A stretch of DNA of 64,000 bases from Sneathiella chinensis (GCF_012720115.1 NZ_VNWN01000002.1:248001-312000), one strand, 5' to 3'. Counted from the first letter of the stretch, positions 28,503 to 37,095 are shown. Program-made: numbers and translations. The notes: generated by a model from the letters alone, not told the origin.

Positions 28503-28573
28503 GTCGGTATCATTTTCAGGCTGAGAGGGTGGTCACGGTCGGTCGGGTGGGGTGATCGGCTGTTTCGGGAGGG

Positions 28574-28987
28574 TTAAACCCCTCCCATCCGGCAGATCAG
28601 GGCCCAGCTTTCTTCGTCAATCGGGACAACCGAAAGGCGACTCTGACGGAGAAGGGCAAGCTCTGCCAGGCGGGGTTCCGCCTTGATATCCGCCAGCGTG
28701 ACCGGCGATGGCAGGGCCTTGACGGCCTTCACATCGACCATGCCGAACCGCCCCTTGGCATCCGACGGGTCGGGATAATATTCGCGGATGACCTCGGCGA
28801 TGCCGACAATGCTCTTTTCCTTGACCGAATGATAGAAAAAGCACTGGTCACCCGTTTCCATGGCCTTCAGGTTGTTGGACGCCTGATAGTTGCGCACACC
28901 ATCCCAGCAGGTCCCCGCCTCGCCAGCGTCCAGCTGATCCTGCCAGGACCAGGAACCCGGTTCGGTCTTGATCAGCCAGTAGCGCAT
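28574..28987 (-). CDS. EVE-domain protein
   Basis: The 137-residue PUA-like domain begins MRYWLIKTEPGSWSWQDQLD and includes WDGVRNYQASNNLKAMETGDQCFFYHS, with the aromatic cage residues typical of EVE domains that bind modified bases (W and Y in WDGVRNYQA). The middle carries VGIAEVIREYYPDP. Known members recognise modified cytosine or tRNA nucleosides. It starts 3 bp after the YciI-like gene, so gpsA-yciI-EVE form one operon. Confidence 0.95.
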   Translation of the reverse strand: MRYWLIKTEPGSWSWQDQLDAGEAGTCWDGVRNYQASNNLKAMETGDQCFFYHSVKEKSIVGIAEVIREYYPDPSDAKGRFGMVDVKAVKALPSPVTLADIKAEPRLAELALLRQSRLSVVPIDEESWALICRMGGV

Positions 28988-28990
28988 GGT

Positions 28991-29278
28991 TTAGAGGCCT
29001 TCGCCAACCACATGTTTCCAGGGCGTGACGGTCACGGACTGGAACAGTCCGGCTTTGGCATAGGGGTCTTCTGCGATCCAGGCGCGGGCGGCGGCAAGGT
29101 CGGTATCTTCAAAGATGATCATGCTGCCAATCGGGGTTTCCCCGTCGTCAGCCAGTGCCGGCCCCCCCAGCTTGACCGCATCGCCCTTGATTTTCATGAA
29201 TTCAAGATGGTCGGGGCGGGTCTCCATCCGGACTTCAAGATGGTTTTCCTTGTCCACGCAATAGGCAACAAACAACAT
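28991..29278 (-). CDS. YciI-family protein
   Basis: The 95-residue ferredoxin-like fold protein contains the family markers FVAYCVDKENHLEVRMETRPDHLEFM (the His in RPDHLEFM is the conserved putative catalytic residue), GGPALADDGETPIGSMIIFE and a C-terminal DPYAKAGLFQSVTVTPWK. The biochemical role of YciI proteins is largely unknown. It sits between gpsA (60 bp upstream) and the EVE gene (3 bp downstream), an arrangement seen in other alphaproteobacteria. Confidence 0.93.
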   Translation of the reverse strand: MLFVAYCVDKENHLEVRMETRPDHLEFMKIKGDAVKLGGPALADDGETPIGSMIIFEDTDLAAARAWIAEDPYAKAGLFQSVTVTPWKHVVGEGL

Positions 29279-29338
29279 GACGTGATCCTTTTGTTCTTTA
29301 AAATACAGACAGGAGGCGGCGAGGCGATCCTCCGGATA

Positions 29339-30343
29339 CTAGTGAAATCCAGCCAGCTTTTCATCCCGGAAGGGACGGGACAGCAGGTGTTCGGCGGCTT
29401 GCCGAACGGATTCCCTGCCGGTAAGGACCGCATGAACGGCCTGACAGATCGGCATTTCAATGTCCAGTGTTTTGGCAAGGCCGTCAAGGGCGGCGGCAGT
29501 GTACACCCCTTCGGTTACACTGTGGCGGCTGGACAGGATTTCCTCAAGCGTTTTTCCCTCGCCAAGGGCGAAGCCCAGCGAATAGTTGCGGGACGCGACC
29601 GATGAACAGGTCAGAACCAGATCGCCAAACCCGGACAGGCCCATCAGGGTTTCGGCGCGGGCACCGAGCCGATCCCCAAGCCGGAGAATTTCCGCCATGC
29701 CGCGGGTAATCAGCGCGGCGCGGGCATTTTCCCCCAGTTTGGCCCCGGCGACAATGCCGCAGGCGATGGCAAGGACATTCTTGGTGGCGCCGCCAAGCTG
29801 GGCCCCGATCACATCATCGGTCAGGTAGGGCCGGAAGGTGGCATGCCCGATGGCCTTGACGATGCGGGTGCCCCATTTCTGATCCTGAATGGCGAGGGTG
29901 GTGGCAGCGGGTAGTCCTTTTGCCACTTCATGGGCGAAATTGGGGCCGGACAGGATGCCATAAGGCTGGCCCGGCAGGACTTCCTCGACCATTTCGCTGA
30001 GAAGTTTTCCCGTGCTTTGCTCGATCCCCTTGGCGCAAAGGACAAGGGCGGTGTCCTTTGAAAGAAAACCGGCCATGCTTTCAAGCACGGTGCGTAAATG
30101 CTGGGCCGGAATGACCGCCAGAATGATGTCGGCACGGCAGACCGCTTCAAGATCGGAAGTGGGGTCCAGAGTGTCGGGTAACGGGATATCGGGAAGGTAT
30201 TTGCTGTTCTGACGCAGGCGCCGAATGTCGGCGGCCAGGGCCGGGTCCCGACACCAGAGCTGGACCGAGGGGGCGGTCTGGGCCACGGATGCGGCAAGAG
30301 CGGTTCCCCACGCACCGGCCCCTATTACACTCACTTTATCCAT
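29339..30343 (-). CDS. gpsA: NAD(P)H-dependent glycerol-3-phosphate dehydrogenase
   Basis: Makes sn-glycerol-3-phosphate from dihydroxyacetone phosphate for phospholipid synthesis. The 334 residues begin with the Rossmann motif VIGAGAWGTALAASVA and contain SGPNFAHEVAKGLPAA (substrate pocket), the catalytic Lys in GGATKNVLAIACGIVAGAK and the domain end MEMPICQAVHAVL-like stretch. A C-terminal AAEHLLSRP is family-typical. Upstream lies the candidate sRNA, whose terminator separates gpsA from rpiA transcription. In many alphaproteobacteria gpsA follows tsaD directly; here rpiA and the sRNA intervene. Confidence 0.97.
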   Translation of the reverse strand: MDKVSVIGAGAWGTALAASVAQTAPSVQLWCRDPALAADIRRLRQNSKYLPDIPLPDTLDPTSDLEAVCRADIILAVIPAQHLRTVLESMAGFLSKDTALVLCAKGIEQSTGKLLSEMVEEVLPGQPYGILSGPNFAHEVAKGLPAATTLAIQDQKWGTRIVKAIGHATFRPYLTDDVIGAQLGGATKNVLAIACGIVAGAKLGENARAALITRGMAEILRLGDRLGARAETLMGLSGFGDLVLTCSSVASRNYSLGFALGEGKTLEEILSSRHSVTEGVYTAAALDGLAKTLDIEMPICQAVHAVLTGRESVRQAAEHLLSRPFRDEKLAGFH

Positions 30344-30441
30344 AAAGACCCTGTTTCCAGTGTGTTGAGATCATCGGCAGGTTCAGTATCAGGTCCTTCC
30401 CTATCATGAACCATATGCTGCAAGAAAGGGCCTAAAGAAAG

Positions 30442-30472
30442 AAAAAAGGCCCCCTGTGGGATGCAGGGGGCC
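30442..30472 (-). terminator. Strong intrinsic terminator, end of the candidate sRNA
   Basis: On the minus strand GGCCCCCTG pairs perfectly with CAGGGGGCC (30464-30472 with 30448-30456), a 9-bp stem with a 7-nt loop, followed by six T (30447-30442). It does not belong to rpiA, which has its own terminator at 30587-30612. Confidence 0.88.
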
Positions 30473-30512
30473 AGAAGTCTGAGCTAGAGAGGATAAGCAT
30501 GGCTTATTCTCA
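30442..30512 (-). ncRNA. Candidate small regulatory RNA, about 70 nt
   Basis: A self-contained transcription unit lies in the gpsA-rpiA spacer. A promoter at 30519-30546 would start RNA near 30512. The RNA begins with a hairpin (ATAAGC/GCTTAT with loop CAT, at 30493-30507), continues with a single-stranded CU-rich stretch (CCTCTCTAGCTCAGACTTCT, about 30492-30473), and ends in the terminator stem at 30472-30448 with six U. No ORF is present. The layout (5' hairpin, pyrimidine-rich anti-Shine-Dalgarno-like seed, Hfq-type terminator) is that of a trans-acting sRNA. It is inferred only from sequence; a leader of gpsA is the alternative, but the strong terminator would then be an attenuator. Confidence 0.5.
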
Positions 30513-30518
30513 TCGCCG

Positions 30519-30563
30519 ATTATAGGCAGGTATTTCTTAATTGCAAATGATTATTAATTGCGA
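30519..30563 (-). promoter_or_regulatory. sRNA promoter with overlapping Fur-like dyad
   Basis: On the minus strand the -35 TTGCAA (30546-30541) and the consensus -10 TATAAT (30524-30519) are separated by 16 bp. Covering the -35 and extending upstream, 30541-30563 is an AT-rich imperfect dyad that contains AATGATTATTAATTGC, resembling Fur-type sites of repeated NAT(A/T)AT units. Repression by an iron regulator at this place would be sterically simple. The -10/-35 pair is solid; the Fur assignment is inference. Confidence 0.5.
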
Positions 30564-30586
30564 AGTGAATTTTTTCAGGCAGGCAC

Positions 30587-30612
30587 AAAAAAAGCCCCGG
30601 CGAACCGGGGCT
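30587..30612 (-). terminator. Intrinsic terminator of the tsaD-rpiA transcript
   Basis: On the minus strand AGCCCCGG (30612-30605) pairs with CCGGGGCT (30600-30593) around a 4-nt loop and is followed by seven T (30593-30587). It lies 58 bp after the rpiA stop. Confidence 0.9.
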
Positions 30613-30669
30613 TCCTTGATGTACAGACGGGGGTTGGGCTGTCCGTCTGGTGTTCCGGGATTTCGGGGA

Positions 30670-31344
30670 TCAACCTCCGAAGGTCTTGACCCCGTCATCG
30701 GTACCAATCAGGACCAGATCGGCATAATCGATGAACAGGCCATGCTCGACCACACCGGGGGTGGTGCTGAGGGTCAGGGCCAGTTCTTCCGGGTCGTCAA
30801 TTTCGCCAAAGGCACAGTCAATGATCTGGTTGCCTTCATCGGTCAGGAACGGCTGCCCGTCTTTCATGCGGATTTCCGGGGTGGAGCCAAGGGCTTCCAT
30901 CTTGGGCAGCAGGGCCCCGGCGGCGAAGGGAATAACCTCGACCGGCAGTTTGAAGGCGCCAAGCTTGCCGACCATCTTCTTGTTTTCCGCGATGACGATC
31001 ATGCGATCCGAGAGGGAGGCAACGATCTTTTCCCGAAGGTGGGCACCGCCGCCGCCCTTGATCAGGCGCTTTTCCGGGTCCACTTCGTCGGTGCCGTCAA
31101 TGGTCAGGTCGATGACGGAAACCTCATCCAGTCCGACAACGCGGATACCAAGGGCCTCTGCCTGCCGGGCTGTCGCCTCAGAGGTTGGAACAGCAATAAT
31201 ATCCAGTCCGTTCTTGACCCGCTCGCCAACAAGGTCGACCATCTTGGCGGCAGTAGAGCCGGTTCCAAGGCCGACGACCATGCCGTCCTTGATATGCTCA
31301 ACGGCGGCTTTGGCGGCTGCCAGTTTCTGTTCATCTTCTGTCAT
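30670..31344 (-). CDS. rpiA: Ribose-5-phosphate isomerase A
   Basis: Interconverts ribose-5-phosphate and ribulose-5-phosphate. I start it at the ATG at 31342-31344 (MTEDEQKLAAAKAAVEHI), giving 224 residues; the frame upstream overlaps tsaD and is not conserved-looking. Motifs include MVVGLGTGSTAAKMV (phosphate loop), DLTIDGTDEVDP (catalytic Asp), LIKGGGGAHLREKIV and a C-terminal GVVEHGLFI. It follows tsaD by 16 bp and ends at its own terminator. With rpe it gives the window both pentose-phosphate isomerisation enzymes. Confidence 0.97.
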   Translation of the reverse strand: MTEDEQKLAAAKAAVEHIKDGMVVGLGTGSTAAKMVDLVGERVKNGLDIIAVPTSEATARQAEALGIRVVGLDEVSVIDLTIDGTDEVDPEKRLIKGGGGAHLREKIVASLSDRMIVIAENKKMVGKLGAFKLPVEVIPFAAGALLPKMEALGSTPEIRMKDGQPFLTDEGNQIIDCAFGEIDDPEELALTLSTTPGVVEHGLFIDYADLVLIGTDDGVKTFGG

Positions 31345-31360
31345 GTCGTTTCCGTTCGGT

Positions 31361-32416
31361 TCAGGCTTTATATCCGGCAAAAGGGGCCGGTTCTGCATCG
31401 GGATCAAGGGGCCAGCGGGCCTTTGCCGCCAGGTCCAGTTCATCCGTTAATCCAAGGCGCAGGCGTTCAATCCCGGCCCAGGCAATCATGGCACCGTTAT
31501 CTGTGCACAGTTTTGGCGGCGGGACCACAAGGGTGTAGCCCTTTTTATGGCTAAGTTCGTCCAGCTTTTCCCGCAGGTATCGGTTGGCGGCCACACCACC
31601 GGCAATGACCAGTGACGTGCCGTCAGGATACTCATCCCTGTAGGTCTTGAGGGCCTGCTTCAACCGGTTGAGCAGACTGTCAACGGCGGCTTTCTGGAAA
31701 CTGGCGGCCAGATCGCATTTGTCCTGCTCGGTGACGGTATCCCCGAGATTTTCCAGGGCTTGCCGCACGGCTGTTTTCAGGCCGGAAAATGAAAAATCGC
31801 AGCCCGGCCGGCCGGACATGGGGCGGGGCAGGGAAAACCGGTCCGCATCGCCTTTGGCGGCGGCCTTTTCCACGGCGGGCCCACCGGGAAAGCCGAGGCC
31901 CAGCATCTTGGCGGTTTTGTCAAAGGCCTCGCCGACCGCATCGTCAATGGTGGTGCCAAGGCGGCGAAACTTGCCGACGCCTTCCACGACCAGTATCTGG
32001 GAATGCCCGCCGGACACCAGCAGCAGCAGATAGGGGAATGTGATGCCGTCCGTCATACGTACGGTCAGGGCATGACCTTCCAGATGGTTGACGCCGATCA
32101 GCGGAATATCGGCTACGGTGGCAATGGCCTTGGCGGTCATCAGGCCCACAAGGACGCCGCCGATCAGGCCGGGGCCTGCGGTTGCGGCCACACCGTCCAG
32201 ATCGGAAAAGGTGATGTTGGCCTCGCGCATGGCCTGATCCACAAGCCGGTCCATCTGGGTGATATGGGCGCGGGCCGCAATCTCGGGCACCACGCCGCCA
32301 AAGGGGGCATGTTCTTCCACTTGCGACAACACGACATTTGACAATATCGTACCATCTGCCGTAACGACGGCAGCAGCAGTTTCGTCGCAACTACTTTCCA
32401 GACCGAGGACAATCAT
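31361..32416 (-). CDS. tsaD: tRNA N6-adenosine threonylcarbamoyltransferase TsaD
   Basis: Transfers the threonylcarbamoyl group to A37 of ANN-decoding tRNAs. The 351 residues belong to the ASKHA fold: [18 protein letters not shown] at the N-terminus, the metal-binding [14 protein letters not shown] (two His), [33 protein letters not shown] and [14 protein letters not shown]. The start is divergent from hemC (66 bp between), an arrangement common in alphaproteobacteria. Confidence 0.98.
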   Translation of the reverse strand: MIVLGLESSCDETAAAVVTADGTILSNVVLSQVEEHAPFGGVVPEIAARAHITQMDRLVDQAMREANITFSDLDGVAATAGPGLIGGVLVGLMTAKAIATVADIPLIGVNHLEGHALTVRMTDGITFPYLLLLVSGGHSQILVVEGVGKFRRLGTTIDDAVGEAFDKTAKMLGLGFPGGPAVEKAAAKGDADRFSLPRPMSGRPGCDFSFSGLKTAVRQALENLGDTVTEQDKCDLAASFQKAAVDSLLNRLKQALKTYRDEYPDGTSLVIAGGVAANRYLREKLDELSHKKGYTLVVPPPKLCTDNGAMIAWAGIERLRLGLTDELDLAAKARWPLDPDAEPAPFAGYKA

Positions 32417-32482
32417 TTGTTTTCTGTTACAAAGCGGTGCAAATTGGTAATGGCTCTATCACTGAACAGGTAATCTCGCAAC

Positions 32483-33424
32483 ATGACGACGCAGAAAAAG
32501 TTGGTAATCGGAACAAGAGGCAGCCCGTTGGCCCTCGCCCAGGCCTATGAAACCCGGGACCGGTTGCTGGCCGCGCACCCTGACCGCCTTAACAAAGATG
32601 ATCTTGAAATCCGGACGATCAAGACCACCGGGGACCAGATTCAGGATCGTGCGTTGAGCGAGGCGGGCGGCAAGGGGCTGTTCGTCAAGGAGATCGAGGA
32701 AGCCATGATGCAGGGCGAGATCGATATTGCCGTCCATTCCATGAAGGATATGGAAACCACCCTGCCGGACGGTCTTGTGATCAACTGCATTCTGCCGCGG
32801 GAAGATACGCGGGATGCCTTTATCTCTCGCGATGGCAAGGGGCTTGCCGATTTGCCGCCGGGGGCGATGGTTGGAACGTCAAGCCTGCGCCGGCAATCCC
32901 AGATTTTGAACCGCCGCCCGGATTTGCAGGTCTGTATTTTCCGCGGCAATGTGCAGACCCGGCTTCGCAAGCTGGATGAAGGGGTGGCCGATGCCACCCT
33001 GCTGGCCATGGCCGGGTTGAAACGGCTGGATCGGGAGGATGTGATTACCCATCCACTGTCCCATGAGGATATGCTGCCCGCCGTGGCGCAGGGCGCCATT
33101 GGCATTCAGCACCGGGAGGATGACACCCGGATCGGCGAGCTTCTGGCCGCGATCGATCATGAGGACAGCCGCATCCGGATCACCTGCGAGCGGGCCATGC
33201 TGGCCGAACTGGACGGCTCCTGCCGCACGCCGATTGCAGGTCATGCGGTTCTTGTCGGAGAGGATGAGATTGAATTGTGGGCCAGCCTGCTGAGCCCGGA
33301 CGGGACGCAGCGGTTTGATACCCGCGGCACCGCCTTGCGAAAAGATGCTGTCGCCCTTGGAACCCGTCTTGGGCGGGAATTGCGGGACATGGCAGGGGAT
33401 GATTTTCCGTCCTTTCAGATTTGA
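32483..33424 (+). CDS. hemC: Hydroxymethylbilane synthase (porphobilinogen deaminase)
   Basis: Polymerises four porphobilinogens into hydroxymethylbilane for heme and related tetrapyrroles. The 313 residues carry IGTRGSPLALAQAYETRD, GKGLFVKEIEEAM, DIAVHSMKDMETTLP (catalytic Asp region), GTSSLRRQSQI and RGNVQTRLRKLDEG. The dipyrromethane-attachment Cys is in LDGSCRTPIAGHA. The next gene of the pathway, hemD, follows after 23 bp. Confidence 0.98.
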   Translation: MTTQKKLVIGTRGSPLALAQAYETRDRLLAAHPDRLNKDDLEIRTIKTTGDQIQDRALSEAGGKGLFVKEIEEAMMQGEIDIAVHSMKDMETTLPDGLVINCILPREDTRDAFISRDGKGLADLPPGAMVGTSSLRRQSQILNRRPDLQVCIFRGNVQTRLRKLDEGVADATLLAMAGLKRLDREDVITHPLSHEDMLPAVAQGAIGIQHREDDTRIGELLAAIDHEDSRIRITCERAMLAELDGSCRTPIAGHAVLVGEDEIELWASLLSPDGTQRFDTRGTALRKDAVALGTRLGRELRDMAGDDFPSFQI

Positions 33425-33447
33425 ATGAAACAGGGATACCAAGTCCG

Positions 33448-35628
33448 ATGAAATTGCTTGTCACCCGACCGGAAGAGGCGTCTGACAGTCTGGGAAAAGT
33501 TCTGGGAATGATGCGGCACGAGGTTATCCGGTCGCCCCTGATCAGGATTGTTTTCCGGGATCACGAGCCGCTGAAACTGGACGGGGTGCAGGGGTTGATC
33601 GTAACCAGTGCCAACGGAGCGGATGCCCTGTCCCGGTTAACCGAGGTGCGAGACCTGCCGGTTTATGCGGTCGGTGACAAGTCGGCCGAAACCCTGCGGG
33701 GTCACGGTTTTGATCCTGTCTATTCCGCCAATGGGGATGTGCATTCACTGGCGGCGCTGATCCGGGACAAGGTCGATCCGTCCAAGGGCGACCTGTTACA
33801 TGCGGGCGGCGCCCGTCTTGCCGGGGACCTGAAAGGGATGCTGGACCCGCAGGGTATCGGCTATCGCCGGGAAATCCTGTATGATGCGCTGGATGTGCAG
33901 GATCTGTCCCCGGACGCCCGAACGGCGATTGAGGATGGCAGTCTGGACGGGGTCCTGCTATTTTCGCCCTATACGGCGAAAGTCTTCATGCAAGTGGTTG
34001 AAAAACAGGGTTTAATGCCACACTTGAAGACTGTAACCGCCTGGTGTCTGAGCGACAATGTCAGGCAGGAATTGAGAGGGGCGCCTTTCCGACAGGTGTT
34101 TGTGTCGGAACAGCCGACACAGGCCAGTCTGCTGGAGACGCTCTCCTCAGGGGACAAGAGTACCGGATCAAAACCATCCCGCAAACAACCGGCGCATGGA
34201 GAGAAGAACGTGGCAGGGAACGATAAAGGCACTGACGGGAAGGGCGTAAAGCCTGATCAGGAAACAGGAACCGGCAAACCGGCCCCGAAGGCAGGGCGCG
34301 AGGGTGCGGCCGTACCGGAAACCGGACCTGCGAAAACTGCGAAAAAAGACATGCCGGGGCAAAAGCCACTGCCAGAGTCCCTGATGGCGGACCGAAGCCC
34401 GGACGAACAGGCCGATGCGCCCCGATCCTCGTCATGGGGCTTGCGTCTGGCGCTGGTGGTGATTGTCTTCCTGCTGGGCCTTGCCGCCTGGCCGCTGGCC
34501 TTGCCGAAACTGGCCCCTTATCTTCCGGAACAGACCCGCGCCCTGATCAGTGGATACTGGAATACCGCGCCGGATGGGCCGGGGGATGATCTGGCGGGCC
34601 GCATTGCCGCCCTTGAGCAACAGGTCACTTCCGCACCTGCCGCCGTGGATACGGCGGCGCTGACTGATCGGCTCGGCGCGATGGACGAGGCCATGGTCGC
34701 CCTGCGTCAGTCCATCGGGGACATGCACGGGGATCTGGATCAGCGATTGACCGCCCTGTCTGGCCGGTTCGAGGAAAAAGAGACTGAATTATCCGCACTG
34801 GCGGCCTCCGTCACTGAGCTGAAAGAGGCCACGGGCGAGGCTGCCCGGATGGCGCAGGCCCCGGCGCAGGAAGGCGAGGCCGGTCAGACCGTGGCGGCAG
34901 AGGAACTGGCCCGGCTGGAAGCGGCATACGCGACCTTGCAGGAAAAGCTGGTCGCCCTTGAAACACTGGTCAGCGAAACGGGAACCGCCGTCGCGACGGC
35001 CCGGAGCGATCTGGATGTCCAGAAGCAGCAGGTGGATAGCCTGACCGGGACGGTCGCCAGCGAGGTTGCCCGCAACCGGGATTTGGATGCCAATGCGGAA
35101 GAGGCGCTGGTGCTGCTGGCCCTGTCCCAGATGCAGCGTCAAAGCCGCGAGGACCAACCGTTCGAAACGGCCTTTACCCAGTTGATAGCGGTCGCGCCGG
35201 AAGCATTGCAGCAGGATTTGGCGCCGCTGGCCGGGATTGCCAAAACCGGTGCCCGGACCCAGCGGGACCTGACCAAGGAATTTGCGGATATCGCCACGGA
35301 TATCACACAGGCCGCCCGCCTGCCGTCCAGCGATACATGGTACGGGAAAACCCTGCATCGGGTGGCCTCGGCGGTCAAGTTCCGCCGGGTCGATGATCTG
35401 GAGGGAACGGCGGTGGATGCCATTGTTGCCCGCGCCGAGGAAAAACTGAAAGCCAATGATCTGGCCGGTGCGACGGCGGAAATCCGCGCTCTTGACGGGG
35501 AAGCCGCCAAGGTGGCCGCAAGCTGGCTGGAACAGGCCTCACAGCGGGTGACGCTGGATCAGGCCATTGACCAAATGCTGGTGAAAACGGCCAATGCTGC
35601 CGTGACTGACAAGACCGGCGCGAACTGA
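33448..35628 (+). CDS. hemD: Fusion of uroporphyrinogen-III synthase (HemD) with a mitofilin/Mic60-like membrane protein
   Basis: I start it at ATG 33448 (MKLLVTRPEEASDSLGKVLG); the frame also has a TTG at 33421 overlapping the hemC stop. Of 726 residues, 1 to about 235 form a HemD domain (LIVTSANGADALSRL, VYAVGDKSAETLRGHGF, DLLHAGGARLAGDLKGML, DGVLLFSPYTAKVFM), which cyclises hydroxymethylbilane. About 236-331 is a Lys/Pro/Gly-rich linker. About 332-353 is one transmembrane helix (ALVVIVFLLGLAAWPLAL). Then follow a coiled coil (about 385-560) and a C-terminal mitofilin-type region (ALSQMQRQSREDQPFETAF, WYGKTLHRVASAVKFRRVDD). In other alphaproteobacteria these are normally separate adjacent genes. 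No stop, frameshift or internal RBS is obvious between them. Confidence 0.85.
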   Translation: MKLLVTRPEEASDSLGKVLGMMRHEVIRSPLIRIVFRDHEPLKLDGVQGLIVTSANGADALSRLTEVRDLPVYAVGDKSAETLRGHGFDPVYSANGDVHSLAALIRDKVDPSKGDLLHAGGARLAGDLKGMLDPQGIGYRREILYDALDVQDLSPDARTAIEDGSLDGVLLFSPYTAKVFMQVVEKQGLMPHLKTVTAWCLSDNVRQELRGAPFRQVFVSEQPTQASLLETLSSGDKSTGSKPSRKQPAHGEKNVAGNDKGTDGKGVKPDQETGTGKPAPKAGREGAAVPETGPAKTAKKDMPGQKPLPESLMADRSPDEQADAPRSSSWGLRLALVVIVFLLGLAAWPLALPKLAPYLPEQTRALISGYWNTAPDGPGDDLAGRIAALEQQVTSAPAAVDTAALTDRLGAMDEAMVALRQSIGDMHGDLDQRLTALSGRFEEKETELSALAASVTELKEATGEAARMAQAPAQEGEAGQTVAAEELARLEAAYATLQEKLVALETLVSETGTAVATARSDLDVQKQQVDSLTGTVASEVARNRDLDANAEEALVLLALSQMQRQSREDQPFETAFTQLIAVAPEALQQDLAPLAGIAKTGARTQRDLTKEFADIATDITQAARLPSSDTWYGKTLHRVASAVKFRRVDDLEGTAVDAIVARAEEKLKANDLAGATAEIRALDGEAAKVAASWLEQASQRVTLDQAIDQMLVKTANAAVTDKTGAN

Positions 35629-35639
35629 AGGGGGCGGGG

Positions 35640-36989
35640 ATGACACGATCAATCTATCTGTTCCTGCTGATTGCCCTTTTGGCCATCGGCGCCGTCTGGC
35701 TGGCCACCAACCCCGGAACCGTTGAGGTCGCCTGGGGGGGCTATGTGGTGGAAACCAGTCTGGTGACGCTGGCGTTTTTTACCCTGATCCTTGGGGCGAT
35801 CATTGCCATTTTGTACCGGGTGTTCGTGTGGCTTAAAACCGGGCCGGGCCGGCTGGGCGGGGCGTTGTCATCGCGCCGCCGCAACCGCGGGCTGGAGGCC
35901 CTCAGCAATGGCATGGTGGCCATTGCCGCAGGGGATGCCGATGAGGCCCGGCGGGCCGCCATTGAGGCGGAAAAATACCTCAAGGGTGAGCCCATGACCC
36001 TGTTGTTGGCAGCACAGGCTGCAGAATTGAACGAGGATGAGCGGGCAACGCGGATTTACTATGACCGTATGGCCGAACGGCCGGATACGGAATTCATGGG
36101 GCTGCGGGGCCTGATCGCCCGGGCCCGGACCGAAGGGAACCTTGAGGCGGCCATCGACCTTGCCAATCGCGCCGATGAACTGAAGCCGGGAACACCGTGG
36201 GTGGTCAAGGAACTGTTTGATCTGCATCTCAAGCTGCGTCACTGGGACGAGGCCGAGACTGTGTTGGCCCGGATGGCCCGGGGCAAGGCGGCCAAATCGG
36301 CCAGTGTGAAGCGGACCCGGTCCGTGATTGCGCTGGAGCGGGCAAGGCAGGCCCTGAAACGGGACGAGAAGGCCGCCGCCTTTGATCTGGCCTTGAGCGC
36401 CCATCAACTGGACCCGGCCTTTGTTCCGGCATCGGTGCTGGCCATTCGTCTGTCCGTGCCCAGCCGGAAACGGGACAAGTTGATTGCGGAAGCCTGGAAA
36501 ACCAACCCGCATCCCGACCTGATTGCCGCCATTCGCGAGGCAAAGGCCTTTGAGGATGAGGCCGCGTGGCTGGACTATGTGCGGACCATGCTGGCCCCGA
36601 ATACCCCGGATAACCGCGAAACCCTGATGGAGGAGGCGCGAGCCGCCCTTGCGGCCCAGAAATGGGGCGAGGCGAGGAAATACCTGAACCGGGTGGCCGA
36701 GATTGATCCGTCTTCCAGCGTCTACCGGTTGCTGGCGGAACTGGATGAAAAGGCCAATGCCGATGTGGTGGCCGCCCGCGAATGGATCCTGAAAAGCGTG
36801 GATGCCCCGCCAGACCCGATCTGGATTTGCAAGGCCTGCGGCCGTCAGGAAGAAAGCTGGTCGGCCCATTGTCCGTCCTGCGACGGGTTTGACACCCTTG
36901 ACTGGAAAAAACCGGAACGGGGTCATGCGTCCAAAGCGGATGAAATCGAGGCGGAAATCGTCCAGGAACTTCCCGCCCCGGCCCCATAG
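35640..36989 (+). CDS. HemY-like TPR membrane protein with C-terminal zinc-ribbon motif
   Basis: The 449-residue protein is not protoporphyrinogen oxidase despite the hemY name used for its family. It has two N-terminal transmembrane helices (YLFLLIALLAIGAVWLA and TLAFFTLILGAIIAILYRVFVW), a cytoplasmic or periplasmic TPR array (about 80-370; AIEAEKYLKGEPMTLLLAAQAAELN, ANRADELKPGTPWVVKELFDLHLKL) and a C-terminal CKACGRQEESWSAHCPSC (about 398-415), a four-Cys ribbon like that of LapB. It starts 11 bp after the HemD-Mic60 gene. Linkage suggests a role in tetrapyrrole supply or membrane organisation; exact role unknown. Confidence 0.88.
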   Translation: MTRSIYLFLLIALLAIGAVWLATNPGTVEVAWGGYVVETSLVTLAFFTLILGAIIAILYRVFVWLKTGPGRLGGALSSRRRNRGLEALSNGMVAIAAGDADEARRAAIEAEKYLKGEPMTLLLAAQAAELNEDERATRIYYDRMAERPDTEFMGLRGLIARARTEGNLEAAIDLANRADELKPGTPWVVKELFDLHLKLRHWDEAETVLARMARGKAAKSASVKRTRSVIALERARQALKRDEKAAAFDLALSAHQLDPAFVPASVLAIRLSVPSRKRDKLIAEAWKTNPHPDLIAAIREAKAFEDEAAWLDYVRTMLAPNTPDNRETLMEEARAALAAQKWGEARKYLNRVAEIDPSSSVYRLLAELDEKANADVVAAREWILKSVDAPPDPIWICKACGRQEESWSAHCPSCDGFDTLDWKKPERGHASKADEIEAEIVQELPAPAP

Positions 36990-37051
36990 ACGGGGGCTGG
37001 CGGCGGGGCCGGGGGGCGCCTAAAGAAATGCACGGGCAGGGCGACAAACAC

Positions 37052-37080
37052 TTGCCCCGCCGGAAAAATGAAATTATTGT
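37052..37080 (+). promoter_or_regulatory. Promoter of tRNA-Thr
   Basis: TTGCCC (37052-37057) and TATTGT (37075-37080) are separated by 17 bp and lie 15 bp before the mature tRNA 5' end. The match is moderate. Confidence 0.4.
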
Positions 37081-37095
37081 GCAGCCATCTTCTGC

